From positions 1 to 34,722 of the forward strand of contig VEQT01000026.1 in NCBI GenBank assembly GCA_018883065.1: a DNA stretch of 34,722 bases, written 5' to 3'. Below the pieces are notes generated by a model. The model ran no database searches. It worked only from the letters and a program-made list of their open reading frames with translations, and was not told the DNA's origin. Of the stretch, positions 15,680 through 24,708 are shown in pieces (the stretch's first letter is position 1; every line of letters starts with the position of its first letter). The stretch is from Flavobacterium sp. Its GTDB lineage: Bacteria > Bacteroidota > Bacteroidia > Flavobacteriales > Flavobacteriaceae. The position numbers and the translations under genes are program-made.

Positions 15680-17686
15680 TTAGTATAAGCGATAGAATCC
15701 CTTTTCACCCGTAGCGTGAAAAGGGATTTTTGCTTTTCTACAACTGGCTTTCCAACGTGAAATATAGGATTTGTAGTTGCTTCCATCAGCAATAATTTGA
15801 GTTGGTTGATGCCGCATTATGAATAAATCTACGTTTATTTTTGGTGAATTTCGCATTATCACCACAGGGTGTAATGGTAGTTTTTCATGGGCATTTTCGG
15901 GAGATATGATGCAAATGGCTTTCTCGTTTACACGTCCCAATTGCGGTATAGGCTTGATGCAAATGGCCGAACAAAAATGTGCCGTGGCATAGGCATGCAG
16001 GTCGTTTCTTTTGTCTTCAGGCACATTCGTATAAGCGGTAATGCTGTTTCCATTTCGCGATAGAATTGCACTATGTCGTTGAACATGAAAAAGCAGTACT
16101 TCCTGTTCAGACTTGCTTTTCCAAAACGGAATAAACAAGCTACATTGAAGCGCAATGAGTGCTAGACCAATACCAAGACTTGATAAAAAGTTTCGATAAT
16201 GAATCCAAAGTAAGGCTGTAAATAATACAAGATAAAGTGAAATAGTCATGCCCAACGTACAAGGAATGTTTTGAAAGACTAAGGCATCAAACGAAGCCAA
16301 CCAAGCAATAAGTGTATTCATGAGTTCTATACATCCTGACATGGCGGCAATTAATAATTGTGGTGGCACATCAACAACTAACCAAATCAAACAAACAATT
16401 CCTACGCCCATTACCAGTGTTAAGAGCGGAAGCAATAACACATTGGCTACTAAAAATAAGCCCGGAAATTGATGAAAATAAAACAAACTTATGGGCAATG
16501 TTCCCAATTGTGCCGAGACCGAAACGGTACAATTGTCCCACACGTACTTACTTAATTTTGCATGTGGTTGATACAGCTTATCAAGACTGGGTTGAAGCAA
16601 AAATATAAACAATAAGGCGGCATAGCTCAGCTGGAATCCAATATCAAATACGGCTTGTGGTGTCCAACACAAGATCAGGAAAGCCGAGACAAAGAGCGCA
16701 TGTAAACTGCCTGTGTTTCGGTTTAGATAGTTACCTATCCCAACAAAACTAAACATAGTTACAGCCCGAAGTACCGATGGAGCCAATCCTGCAATAAATG
16801 CAAAACTCCATATAAAAAGAAGACTAAGTATCAGTTCTATGCTTAATGTAGTATGATTTTTGGGAAACAACCGAAATAGAAATTGCAGCACAATAACAAT
16901 AAATCCCACGTGAAGTCCCGAAACTGAGAGGATGTGAATTACTCCAGCGTATTGATATTCTTTGGTGATAGCGGTGGGAATTTCTTGTTGTTGTCCCATT
17001 AATAACGCTTTGAATACCGCCGAAATGACAGGATTACAGCCCGATTTTTCTAGGTTTTTACTGATTTGATTGCGTAGTTGATCGGCCCAGTAGTTGGCGT
17101 CTACGCGATATTTTTTAGCATATTTTACAGCATGCATTGGCACCCAAACTTGTCCGTAAATGTTTTGTCGCTTCAAATAGTCATCATACTGAAATGCATT
17201 TGGATTAAGTTGTAGCTGATGCAAGCGCAGTTGCCCCTCAAATTGTATAGGCATACCAACGCCATATGATTTATTTTTTGCAGTTGTTTTAATGTGTACC
17301 AGTAACTTGCCAAAACAAGCTTTTTTGTTGAGTGAATAAAGAGCTACTACGTAGCGTTGGTAGTTTGTTGTTGATTTGAGTTGTTCTTTTATTATTCCTT
17401 CAATGGTTTGTTTTTTGGAGCTATTTGCGTAATGGCTGAAATGATTTACATAGTTTGAATCTGTGTGTATATAGGTGCTTAATTCGCCCAAGCCACAAGA
17501 AGAAATGAGCAGGGAAATTCCAATAATGAATTTTTGTTTGAAAACAAAGTAAAGAATGCCCCCTACAATTAGAGGCACTGTGAGCAGGCAAATAGCAAGG
17601 GTAAGTTGGTTGGTAAAGCTGCCAAGTATGCAGCCGGTTAGCATGCCCAAAGTAATCCTAGGCAGCGGATAATGGAATAGATTCAT
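15680..17686 (-). CDS. comEC: ComEC/Rec2-family DNA-uptake channel
   Basis: A 668-residue polytopic inner-membrane protein. The N-terminal DUF4131-type region (helices and an OB-like segment to about residue 200) is followed by the Competence domain, with the hallmark HILSVSGLHVG motif and about eight further helices. In transformable bacteria ComEC moves single-stranded DNA across the inner membrane. The C-terminal soluble portion (about 150 residues) lacks the HxHxDH metal motif of the metallo-beta-lactamase domain found in many ComEC proteins. The last codons contain a terminator for the convergent thioredoxin-like gene. It ends the run surE-...-lpxB-NlpC-comEC on the minus strand. Confidence 0.9.
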   Translation of the reverse strand: MNLFHYPLPRITLGMLTGCILGSFTNQLTLAICLLTVPLIVGGILYFVFKQKFIIGISLLISSCGLGELSTYIHTDSNYVNHFSHYANSSKKQTIEGIIKEQLKSTTNYQRYVVALYSLNKKACFGKLLVHIKTTAKNKSYGVGMPIQFEGQLRLHQLQLNPNAFQYDDYLKRQNIYGQVWVPMHAVKYAKKYRVDANYWADQLRNQISKNLEKSGCNPVISAVFKALLMGQQQEIPTAITKEYQYAGVIHILSVSGLHVGFIVIVLQFLFRLFPKNHTTLSIELILSLLFIWSFAFIAGLAPSVLRAVTMFSFVGIGNYLNRNTGSLHALFVSAFLILCWTPQAVFDIGFQLSYAALLFIFLLQPSLDKLYQPHAKLSKYVWDNCTVSVSAQLGTLPISLFYFHQFPGLFLVANVLLLPLLTLVMGVGIVCLIWLVVDVPPQLLIAAMSGCIELMNTLIAWLASFDALVFQNIPCTLGMTISLYLVLFTALLWIHYRNFLSSLGIGLALIALQCSLFIPFWKSKSEQEVLLFHVQRHSAILSRNGNSITAYTNVPEDKRNDLHAYATAHFCSAICIKPIPQLGRVNEKAICIISPENAHEKLPLHPVVIMRNSPKINVDLFIMRHQPTQIIADGSNYKSYISRWKASCRKAKIPFHATGEKGFYRLY
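15696..15731 (+). terminator. Terminator of thioredoxin-like gene, inside comEC 3' end
   Basis: A perfect 13-bp stem (15696-15708 with 15716-15728) has a 7-nt loop CCGTAGC and is followed by a T-run on the plus strand. It lies within the last codons of the oppositely oriented comEC, so the same bases encode protein and terminate the convergent transcript. No T-run follows on the minus strand. Confidence 0.8.
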
Positions 17687-17722
17687 GATAAAGGCGTATA
17701 AATGATGCCTCTAAAGTAGTAA

Positions 17723-18400
17723 TTATTCCAATACGCGATTCACTTGGGCAAAGGTACGTGCATAATACGGTTCGGCCGTAGACGAAATAACCACGCCTTG
17801 TTGGGTTGACGAATGCACAAATTTAATTTCATCGGGAGTCACCTCGACCACCATACCCACGTGATTAATGTAGCGCTTGCCTCGGGTAGTAAAGAAAATT
17901 AAATCACCTTTCTTCACTTCGTCTCGGTTTAATTTTTTTCCCAAGCGCGCCATTTCAGCAGAGGATCTGGGTAATTCGATATCAAATTTTAGAAAGGTGC
18001 TGTACATCAAACCCGAGCAATCAAATCCGCTAGCTGAAGTCCCGCCAGGTCGGTAGGGAGTGCCAATCTCATCAGAAGCCGCATGTATGAGTTGTTGAAC
18101 CAAATAACTGGCATCGTCATCCGAGACAAAATAATCGGGATCATTGGCCTCATTTAGGATGTATTTGGGTGCTTTTTTTTCAGGAACTACAGTAGGCACA
18201 ACGGCTTTAATGGGCGGCGTTATTTTTGCTTTGGCAATTAAATCTTCAATTTGCGTGTGATTAATCACCAGGGTTTTGTTTTCAGGTACGCGATATATGC
18301 CTCGTTTTTGTGCTTCGGCTTTTGAGGTAATAATAGTGGCCTTGGGTTTGCAGCTCACCACAAGCAATAAAACAAAGAAAATAGATACAAAACGAGTCAA
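17723..18400 (-). CDS. NlpC/P60 (C40) cell-wall peptidase lipoprotein
   Basis: A 225-residue peptidoglycan endopeptidase of the NlpC/P60 family. The signal ends in lipobox VVSC with Cys17, so the mature protein should be membrane-anchored. The catalytic domain occupies residues about 100-225: Cys128 in GFDCSGL, His180 in INHVGM and a further His196 in FVHSST. Between lies a low-complexity, Pro/Val/Lys-rich linker (about residues 58-80). Such enzymes cut stem peptides or crosslinks, consistent with its place among envelope genes. It is 36 nt upstream of comEC and 26 nt downstream of lpxB on the same strand, so co-transcription is likely. Confidence 0.92.
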   Translation of the reverse strand: MTRFVSIFFVLLLVVSCKPKATIITSKAEAQKRGIYRVPENKTLVINHTQIEDLIAKAKITPPIKAVVPTVVPEKKAPKYILNEANDPDYFVSDDDASYLVQQLIHAASDEIGTPYRPGGTSASGFDCSGLMYSTFLKFDIELPRSSAEMARLGKKLNRDEVKKGDLIFFTTRGKRYINHVGMVVEVTPDEIKFVHSSTQQGVVISSTAEPYYARTFAQVNRVLE

Positions 18401-18426
18401 GGCAAATAGGGTTTAAATGTAAGGTA

Positions 18427-19548
18427 TTAACGCAGCGGCTGCAAACTTCGTATAATGAGTTGCGCCGTTTTCTTACTGGCACCAGCGCCTCCGAGTTTTG
18501 TTTCCAGTTGCTTGTATTCCTGCAAAAGTTTTGTGCGGTTTTCGGGGTCTAAAATGCGCTGCAATTCGATTTTTATTTGGGCCACATTGCAGCTGTCTTG
18601 GATTAATTCGGTCACGACTTCCTGATCCATGATGAGATTAACCAGCGAAATGTACTTGAGCGTAATGATGCGTTTGGCAATTTGATACGAGATCCAACTG
18701 CCTTTGTAACAAACCACTTCGGGCACTTTAAACAGTGCAGTTTCTAGCGTTGCTGTTCCGGATGTGACCAATGCTGCTGTAGCGTGTTGCAATAATTCGT
18801 AGGTTTTATTCGAAATGAATTTTACCTGATCGCCATTGATGAATGGTTTATATACCTCATATTCTTGACTTGGCGCTCCAGCTATTACAAACTGATAGCC
18901 AGGAAATTCGGTTACTACACGCAACAATACTGAAAGCATTTTGCTGAGTTCCTGCTTGCGGCTTCCTGGTAATAGTGCAATGATAGGCAAATTTGACAAG
19001 CCATTTTGGGCTTGAAATTCGAACAAGCTACAGGGCTGTTGTTGTTTGATGGCGTCAATTAGTGGATGTCCCACAAAATGGACGGGGTAGTGGTGTTTTT
19101 GCTCAAAAAAATCTTTCTCAAATGGCAAGATCACATATAAGTGATCAATGTCACGCTTAATGGCCTTGATGCGGCTTTCTTTCCAAGCCCAAATCTGCGG
19201 CGCAATATAATAATGTGTGGGGATTCCATTGGTTTTGGCCCATTGGGCAATGCGCATATTAAATCCTGGGTAATCAATACAAATTAGTACATCCGGCTCA
19301 AAGGCAGCGATGTCAGCTTTGCAAAAGGAAAGGTTTTTTAAAATGGTTTTTAAATTAAATAGCACTTCCACAAATCCCATAAATGCCAACTCTTTGTAGT
19401 GTTTTACCAAGGTTCCGCCTGCTTCTTTCATGAGCTCGCCTCCCCAACACCGTATATTGGCTTGCGGATCTTCGGTTTTTAAGGCCTTGATTAAATTGGC
19501 TCCATGTAAATCTCCAGAGGCTTCACCTGCTATAATGTAGTACTTCAT
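18427..19548 (-). CDS. lpxB: Lipid-A-disaccharide synthase
   Basis: A GT19-family glycosyltransferase of 373 residues that joins lipid X to UDP-2,3-diacylglucosamine, forming the disaccharide core of lipid A at the inner leaflet of the inner membrane. The N-terminal GEASGDLHGA motif, the CIDYPGFNMRIA segment, the APQIWAWKESR motif and the LLPGSRKQEL motif are all present and in the standard order. Length is normal. Only 3 nt separate it from the upstream 90-residue gene, indicating one operon with surE. Confidence 0.96.
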   Translation of the reverse strand: MKYYIIAGEASGDLHGANLIKALKTEDPQANIRCWGGELMKEAGGTLVKHYKELAFMGFVEVLFNLKTILKNLSFCKADIAAFEPDVLICIDYPGFNMRIAQWAKTNGIPTHYYIAPQIWAWKESRIKAIKRDIDHLYVILPFEKDFFEQKHHYPVHFVGHPLIDAIKQQQPCSLFEFQAQNGLSNLPIIALLPGSRKQELSKMLSVLLRVVTEFPGYQFVIAGAPSQEYEVYKPFINGDQVKFISNKTYELLQHATAALVTSGTATLETALFKVPEVVCYKGSWISYQIAKRIITLKYISLVNLIMDQEVVTELIQDSCNVAQIKIELQRILDPENRTKLLQEYKQLETKLGGAGASKKTAQLIIRSLQPLR

Positions 19549-19551
19549 GGC

Positions 19552-19824
19552 TTAGAGCAATAAGGTTAAAACGGTAAGTACAATGCTACCCAACACAATG
19601 CCACGAGCCATGAGTTCTTTATTCTTTTTGAGTAAAGCAAAAAACAAAAGCAAATTCAGCAAGGCGCCTAAAGTGAGTAACTTCCCCATTTTTCCTGAGG
19701 CCAAGATAAATTGTAGTCCGTCAAAAATTCCATAGGTAGTAAAAAGTAAAATAAACAGAATACTGCCCAATAGGCTGGTAAATAGGCCCAATAACGCGCC
19801 GATAAGTAGATCAGATTTTTTCAT
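19552..19824 (-). CDS. Small membrane protein between surE and lpxB, unknown function
   Basis: A 90-residue, very hydrophobic protein with three predicted helices (about residues 6-30, 46-65 and 72-90) and few charges, apart from a KKNKEL loop. It is placed exactly between surE (3 nt) and lpxB (3 nt), so it is translated in the same operon. I recognise no named family. Its placement immediately before lpxB suggests a membrane or lipid-related function, but this is inference only. Confidence 0.75.
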   Translation of the reverse strand: MKKSDLLIGALLGLFTSLLGSILFILLFTTYGIFDGLQFILASGKMGKLLTLGALLNLLLFFALLKKNKELMARGIVLGSIVLTVLTLLL

Positions 19825-19827
19825 GAC

Positions 19828-20598
19828 TTATAAATTCCAATCGTTAAGCTGTTGAATGGCGTGGTGCGCCGTCATGTCAAATTGAACAGGCACTACTGAA
19901 ACATAGCCATTGGCCAAAGCCCATTCGTCGGTGTCAGTGCCTTTGTCGTGATTTACAAATTCGCCAGTAAGCCAATAATAGTCTTTGCCTTGCGGGGTTT
20001 TGCGCTTGTCGAATTTTTCTAACCAAAGCGCATTGGCTTGTCTAGCAATCTTTATTCCTTTTATTTCGCTTGCAGCCAGTTTTGGAATATTAACATTCAA
20101 AACCACACCTTTGGGTAATCCGTTTGCCAATACTTCCAGCGCTATTTTTTTTGCGTAGTATTTTGCCGGTTCAAAATCGGCATTCCAATCGTAGTCCAAG
20201 AGCGAAAATCCAATGGCAGGAATGCCCTCTATTCCGGCTTCAACTGCCGCGCTCATGGTTCCCGAATAGATAACATTAATGGATGAATTGGAGCCATGAT
20301 TGATACCCGAAACACACAAATTAGGTTTGATGTCTAAAATCTCATTCACGCCCAATTTTATACAATCTACAGGCGTACCTGAACAATGGTATTCGGTTAT
20401 ACTTGCTCCTGTTGCCGAAGTTTTATGTACATATAAGGTATTGTTTATTGTAATGGCGTGTCCCATGGCGCTTTGTGGCTTATCGGGTGCAACTACTACA
20501 ACATCTCCAATTTCACTCATTACAGCTATTAGTGCACGAATTCCTGGCGCAGTAATGCCGTCATCATTGGTTACGAGTATAAGCGGTTTTGTAGACAT
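19828..20598 (-). CDS. surE: 5'/3'-nucleotidase SurE
   Basis: A 256-residue metal-dependent nucleotidase of the SurE family, removing phosphate from nucleoside 5'- and 3'-monophosphates; linked in E. coli to stationary-phase survival. The N-terminal metal-binding motif is TNDDGITAPG (Asp12, Asp13), and VCVSGINHGSN-type sequence (seen as SGINHGSNSS) completes the active site. It starts 1 nt after the stop of the upstream T9SS-secreted protein and is followed after 3 nt by the small membrane protein and lpxB. Length and motif order are standard. Confidence 0.95.
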   Translation of the reverse strand: MSTKPLILVTNDDGITAPGIRALIAVMSEIGDVVVVAPDKPQSAMGHAITINNTLYVHKTSATGASITEYHCSGTPVDCIKLGVNEILDIKPNLCVSGINHGSNSSINVIYSGTMSAAVEAGIEGIPAIGFSLLDYDWNADFEPAKYYAKKIALEVLANGLPKGVVLNVNIPKLAASEIKGIKIARQANALWLEKFDKRKTPQGKDYYWLTGEFVNHDKGTDTDEWALANGYVSVVPVQFDMTAHHAIQQLNDWNL

Positions 20599-20599
20599 A

Positions 20600-22186
20600 T
20601 TAGTGGTGAATGATAATTTTATCGCTGTAACTAAACGACGAGTTATAGACTTTTATAAAATAAACACCATCACTCAAACCACTAACATTAAAGTCGTAGG
20701 CATTTAAATCAGCAGTGGATTTAAAGTGGTAATTCTTGATGGCTTCGCCCGAAACAGTGTGCAGGGTTACCACAATTGAATTCCACTCTTTGTCTAAATT
20801 AATATGAAATAGTGCCGAAGTGGAGTTGGGAAATACACGCACTTTGAAATTTTCTTTTGTTGGCGCATTGGTAGCCAAAGTAGGTATGGGCTGATTGCCT
20901 TTGTAAATCATATAGCCACCCACACGATAATAGGGATTGTATCCGTCATTGCAATCGGCGCAGTTTACACCAGACACGCAATTGGGGTTACTCGCATTGC
21001 AGTAATCGCGATAAGTTTCTTTGAAAATGTATGAAAACTGAAAGCTCCCCAACGGAATATAACTACTCAAGTCGTACTGATAAGGAGTAGAAATGGCACC
21101 AGGACACCAGCCCGCTCGGTTGTATTGCCAGTTGCCCAATTGTCCTGAACAATTGTCGGGATTGGGGTTGCAAAAACGCCAAAGGGTTTGGTTGAGTGAG
21201 GCATTGGTTTGATCATTAATTTTAAGTTTATGTACGGCGTGATAAAATTCGGCTGCATTACCTGAATTGTTACTTCCCCATCCATGACCAGTGGTGATGA
21301 GTCTAAAATTCATGGCAGTTGTATATTGAGGAATGGCAACCGTTTTTACCGGTACGGGTTGTAAATTACTCATGTCCCCAAAATTAAAATAGCCCTGCCA
21401 AATTTCATTTACGCTGCTGTATTTGTATGTGGGTGAGCCTTGAACGTATTCTAAATTTAAATTGATATTCCATCCTCCTGTTCCCCAAGTATCAATAAAT
21501 ACCCGAAATGGAACAGTGCCTTGTAAAAGCGACTCAAAATCAGTAACGTCTATGTTGTGGTTGCAGCCAATTCCATAGGGTGTGATGTAACGAATTAACT
21601 CTACCCATTCACCTGCTGGATTTTGAATTTGCACCCAGCACAAACGGTCCCAGTCGTCGCAACCACCCGTTATGTTTGGGCAGCTAACAGAAAAGTTGGC
21701 AATGATATTTTCATAAACGCCTACCGATTGAGGTAAATTAAAAGTACCATACGCCCATTGGGAGCCAAGTGAGGTCCAATCAATCAAGGCGTTTTCAAAG
21801 GTTTGTACAGTACGATCGCCAAGTGGATTGGCAACTTCTACCGTGGTGGTATGGTTGGCTGTATTTCCATTGGAATCGGTAGCCGAAATATGTATGGTAT
21901 GTGAGCCTAAACTAGCCGGTGTCCACCAGTATTCGTAGCACGAAATTACCGGATTGCTTGCCGTATATTCTACACCATCAATGGTAAAGATAACTGAGGT
22001 AATGGCTGCTCCATCAGCTGTTGTTGTTACATTAGCCGTAACCAAATACGCATCCAAACTCATCATTTCAATGGGAAAGGCTGAGCTAAGACGTGTTTGA
22101 ATTACGATTGGATCAGTGGGAACTGTTGGGTTAGCCCAGCCCATTAGGCTAAGTAAAAAAGAAAATACAAGAAGTCTAGTTTTCAT
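20600..22186 (-). CDS. Secreted PNGase F-like protein with T9SS sorting tail
   Basis: A 528-residue exported protein. A signal peptide (residues 1-18, SLMGWAN) is followed by an Ig-like/Big domain (about 40-120). The central part (about 125-435) matches peptide-N-glycosidase F: GGCDDWDR (174-181), FRVFIDTWG (228-235) and GNWQYNRAGWCPG (351-363). The last 80 residues form a type A T9SS sorting domain (VRVFPNSTS... then GLSDGVYFIKV), so it should be secreted or attached to the cell surface by T9SS. A role in removing N-glycans from glycoproteins is the family inference; activity is unproven because one catalytic Glu appears to be Asp (Asp232). It ends 1 nt before surE. Confidence 0.88.
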   Translation of the reverse strand: MKTRLLVFSFLLSLMGWANPTVPTDPIVIQTRLSSAFPIEMMSLDAYLVTANVTTTADGAAITSVIFTIDGVEYTASNPVISCYEYWWTPASLGSHTIHISATDSNGNTANHTTTVEVANPLGDRTVQTFENALIDWTSLGSQWAYGTFNLPQSVGVYENIIANFSVSCPNITGGCDDWDRLCWVQIQNPAGEWVELIRYITPYGIGCNHNIDVTDFESLLQGTVPFRVFIDTWGTGGWNINLNLEYVQGSPTYKYSSVNEIWQGYFNFGDMSNLQPVPVKTVAIPQYTTAMNFRLITTGHGWGSNNSGNAAEFYHAVHKLKINDQTNASLNQTLWRFCNPNPDNCSGQLGNWQYNRAGWCPGAISTPYQYDLSSYIPLGSFQFSYIFKETYRDYCNASNPNCVSGVNCADCNDGYNPYYRVGGYMIYKGNQPIPTLATNAPTKENFKVRVFPNSTSALFHINLDKEWNSIVVTLHTVSGEAIKNYHFKSTADLNAYDFNVSGLSDGVYFIKVYNSSFSYSDKIIIHH

Positions 22187-22408
22187 AGCAAATGCGTTTA
22201 ATTGCGGGCTAAATTACTACTTTTTAGCGAATTGCTTTACCCGTGGCTTAACCGCCATACGAATCCTGATTTTGTTTCGTTAATTTTAAAATAAAATCGC
22301 GGTTTTATTCTCATTAATTTGTGGGAACTTTCTAAATTAGCTCCCGCATCTTTCCGTACTATTATACTTAGATTTTTGTTGTGACCGAAAGAAAACGAAT
22401 ATAATTAC

Positions 22409-24661
22409 ATGAAAGTAATACTTCTATTTATGAAAAGAAATTATAAAGTTCTGCTGCTGGTTGTGTTGATGGCAGTAGCCTTGTGGAGTTTTATTCCGCG
22501 TGCCCCAAAGTCAGATCCGGAGAAAGACAAATTGCTCATTGAGTTACTTACTTTTGTGATTGAACGCGGACATTATAACCCAGCAGCCATTGATGATGAT
22601 TTTTCTAAAGGAGTTTACAAAGATTACATTGCTGCTTTGGATCCTTCCAAACGATTTTTTTTGCAAGCTGATATCGATGAATTTGCCCCCTACGAAACAC
22701 AATTGGACGATCAAATCCGCAACAAAGACTTAAGTTTCTTTACGCTTACCTATGAAAGATTGTTGCAACGAATTGATGAAAGCAAGTCATTTTATGCCGA
22801 CATATTGTCCAAACCTTTTGATTACTCGGTTAATGAAACCTTTAATACCGATTACGAAAAATTACCTTACGCCAAAACATCAGCCGAATTGTATGACAGA
22901 TGGCGCAAACAAATTAAGCTATCAACCCTTTCATCACTTACAGATAAACTTGAAATACAAGAGGATTTAAAAAAGGGAATAACGCCTGTAGTCAAGAAAG
23001 TTGAGGATAAAGACGCTATTGACAATAAAATAAAAATAACCGAAGAATCTCCTGTTAAAAACGAGCCTATTACACCCAAATCATTTGAGGTGTTGGAGAA
23101 GGAAACCCGTGAAAATTCATTAAAATCACTCAATGAGTATTTTGATTTTATCAAGGAATTAGACCACACCGATTGGTTTTCAGTATATGTGAATGCCATT
23201 GCAACTCGATTTGACCCACACACCAATTATTTTCCACCCGATGAAAAGGAACGTTTTGACGTAAGCATGAGCGGAAAACTAGAAGGCATTGGAGCACGTC
23301 TACAGAAAAAAAATGACTACACTGAAATTTCCGAACTCATTTCAGGCGGACCTGCTTGGCGAGGAAAAGAGCTTGAAGCTGGTGATGTAATCCTTAAAGT
23401 GGCACAAGGAAATAACGAAGCTGTTGATGTGGGTGGCATGCGATTGGACGATGTTGTAAAAAAAATAAAAGGACCAAAAGGCACCGAGGTGCGATTAACC
23501 GTAAAAAAAGTAGATGGCACTTTGGCTGTTATTTCAATTATTCGTGACATTGTAGAGATTGAGGAAACGTATGCAAAATCGAGTATAGTTGAGAAAAACG
23601 GAATAAAATATGGGGTAATTTATTTGCCTAAATTTTATATTGATTTTGAAAATAATGATGGGCGCGATGCCGCAAAAGATATGGCCATTGAGGTAGATCG
23701 TCTCAAAAAAGAGGGAGTAAAAGGCATCGTGGTTGATGTGCGCGATAATGGAGGAGGTTCCCTAAAAACAGTAGTAGATATTGCGGGATTATTTATTGAA
23801 CAAGGACCAATCGTACAAGTGAAATCGGCAGGACGAAAAAAAGAAGTGTTGTTTGATCGTGACGCGCAAGTACAGTGGGATGGTCCATTGGTAGTGATGA
23901 TCAACAGCTTTTCGGCTTCGGCTTCCGAAATTTTAGCCGCGGCAATACAGGATTACCGTCGAGGAATTATCATCGGCAGTAAACAGTCATACGGAAAAGG
24001 AACAGTTCAAAACGTGATTGATTTAAACCAATTTGTACGGGGTAATACTGTAGGCGATTTGGGCGCATTAAAAACCACAACCCAAAAATTTTACCGCATT
24101 AATGGTGGTTCAACCCAGTTAGAAGGCGTGTCAAGCGACGTTGCTATGCCGGATCGATATACCTACTTGAAAATGGGCGAACGCGACATTGAGAATGCGA
24201 TGCCTTGGGATAAAATAGACCCAGCTGAATATACATTTTGGAACAAGCAAGCTAATTTTGATGCTGCAATTGAAAAAAGCAAATCGCGTATATTGGCCAA
24301 TTCAACCTACCAGTTGATAAATGAAAATGCAGCCTGGATAGACCAGCGCAACAAAGAGTATACCTACAGTTTGAACTTGGATCAGTTTAAAAAAGAACAA
24401 GAAGCCCTTACCTTAAAGGCAAAAAAATACAAATCAATTTCTGACTATGAGACCAATTTATCTTTTCATTCGTTGTCCTATGAAGAACAACTAATGCTAA
24501 AAGATGCTTCACTGAAGGAAAAAAGAGAGCGTTGGCACGAGGCGTTGAGCAAAGATATCTACATCGAAGAAGCCATCAATGTGTTGGGCGATTTATTGCC
24601 AAAAACGCAACAAAAACCAACGGCGACAAATGTAAAAAAGAGCCCTACTCCCAAATCGTAA
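22409..24661 (+). CDS. prc: Carboxy-terminal (tail-specific) processing protease, S41
   Basis: A 750-residue periplasmic protease of the Prc/Tsp type, which degrades or trims proteins from exposed C-termini. One N-terminal transmembrane/signal segment (about 12-28) precedes a helical N-domain. A PDZ domain lies around 295-375, followed by the S41 core with catalytic Ser504 (FSASASEI) and Lys530 (YGKGTVQ). A C-terminal DUF3340-like helical region completes it. ATG 22430 (residue 8, MKRNYKVLLL) is a likely alternative start and resembles related proteins more closely. Upstream lies a 222-nt intergenic space shared with the divergent T9SS gene. It ends at a terminator shared with rodA. Confidence 0.94.
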   Translation: MKVILLFMKRNYKVLLLVVLMAVALWSFIPRAPKSDPEKDKLLIELLTFVIERGHYNPAAIDDDFSKGVYKDYIAALDPSKRFFLQADIDEFAPYETQLDDQIRNKDLSFFTLTYERLLQRIDESKSFYADILSKPFDYSVNETFNTDYEKLPYAKTSAELYDRWRKQIKLSTLSSLTDKLEIQEDLKKGITPVVKKVEDKDAIDNKIKITEESPVKNEPITPKSFEVLEKETRENSLKSLNEYFDFIKELDHTDWFSVYVNAIATRFDPHTNYFPPDEKERFDVSMSGKLEGIGARLQKKNDYTEISELISGGPAWRGKELEAGDVILKVAQGNNEAVDVGGMRLDDVVKKIKGPKGTEVRLTVKKVDGTLAVISIIRDIVEIEETYAKSSIVEKNGIKYGVIYLPKFYIDFENNDGRDAAKDMAIEVDRLKKEGVKGIVVDVRDNGGGSLKTVVDIAGLFIEQGPIVQVKSAGRKKEVLFDRDAQVQWDGPLVVMINSFSASASEILAAAIQDYRRGIIIGSKQSYGKGTVQNVIDLNQFVRGNTVGDLGALKTTTQKFYRINGGSTQLEGVSSDVAMPDRYTYLKMGERDIENAMPWDKIDPAEYTFWNKQANFDAAIEKSKSRILANSTYQLINENAAWIDQRNKEYTYSLNLDQFKKEQEALTLKAKKYKSISDYETNLSFHSLSYEEQLMLKDASLKEKRERWHEALSKDIYIEEAINVLGDLLPKTQQKPTATNVKKSPTPKS

Positions 24662-24680
24662 TCGGTACAAAATGACATTC

Positions 24681-24708
24681 AAAAGCTTCCTAATTAGGGA
24701 GCTTTTTT
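24681..24708. terminator. Terminator between prc and rodA
   Basis: An 11-bp stem, AAAAGCTTCCT (24681-24691) with AGGGAGCTTTT (24696-24706), has one G-T wobble and a loop AATT. A run of six T follows on the plus strand and a shorter one on the minus strand. The rodA stop codon (24707-24709) falls in the T-run. Confidence 0.75.

Noticed and set aside
22187..22408. Possible riboswitch or small RNA in the 222-nt divergent intergenic region
   Set aside because: Only a short AT-rich hairpin (22290-22309) is visible; no known riboswitch core or terminator follows, so I could not support a feature.
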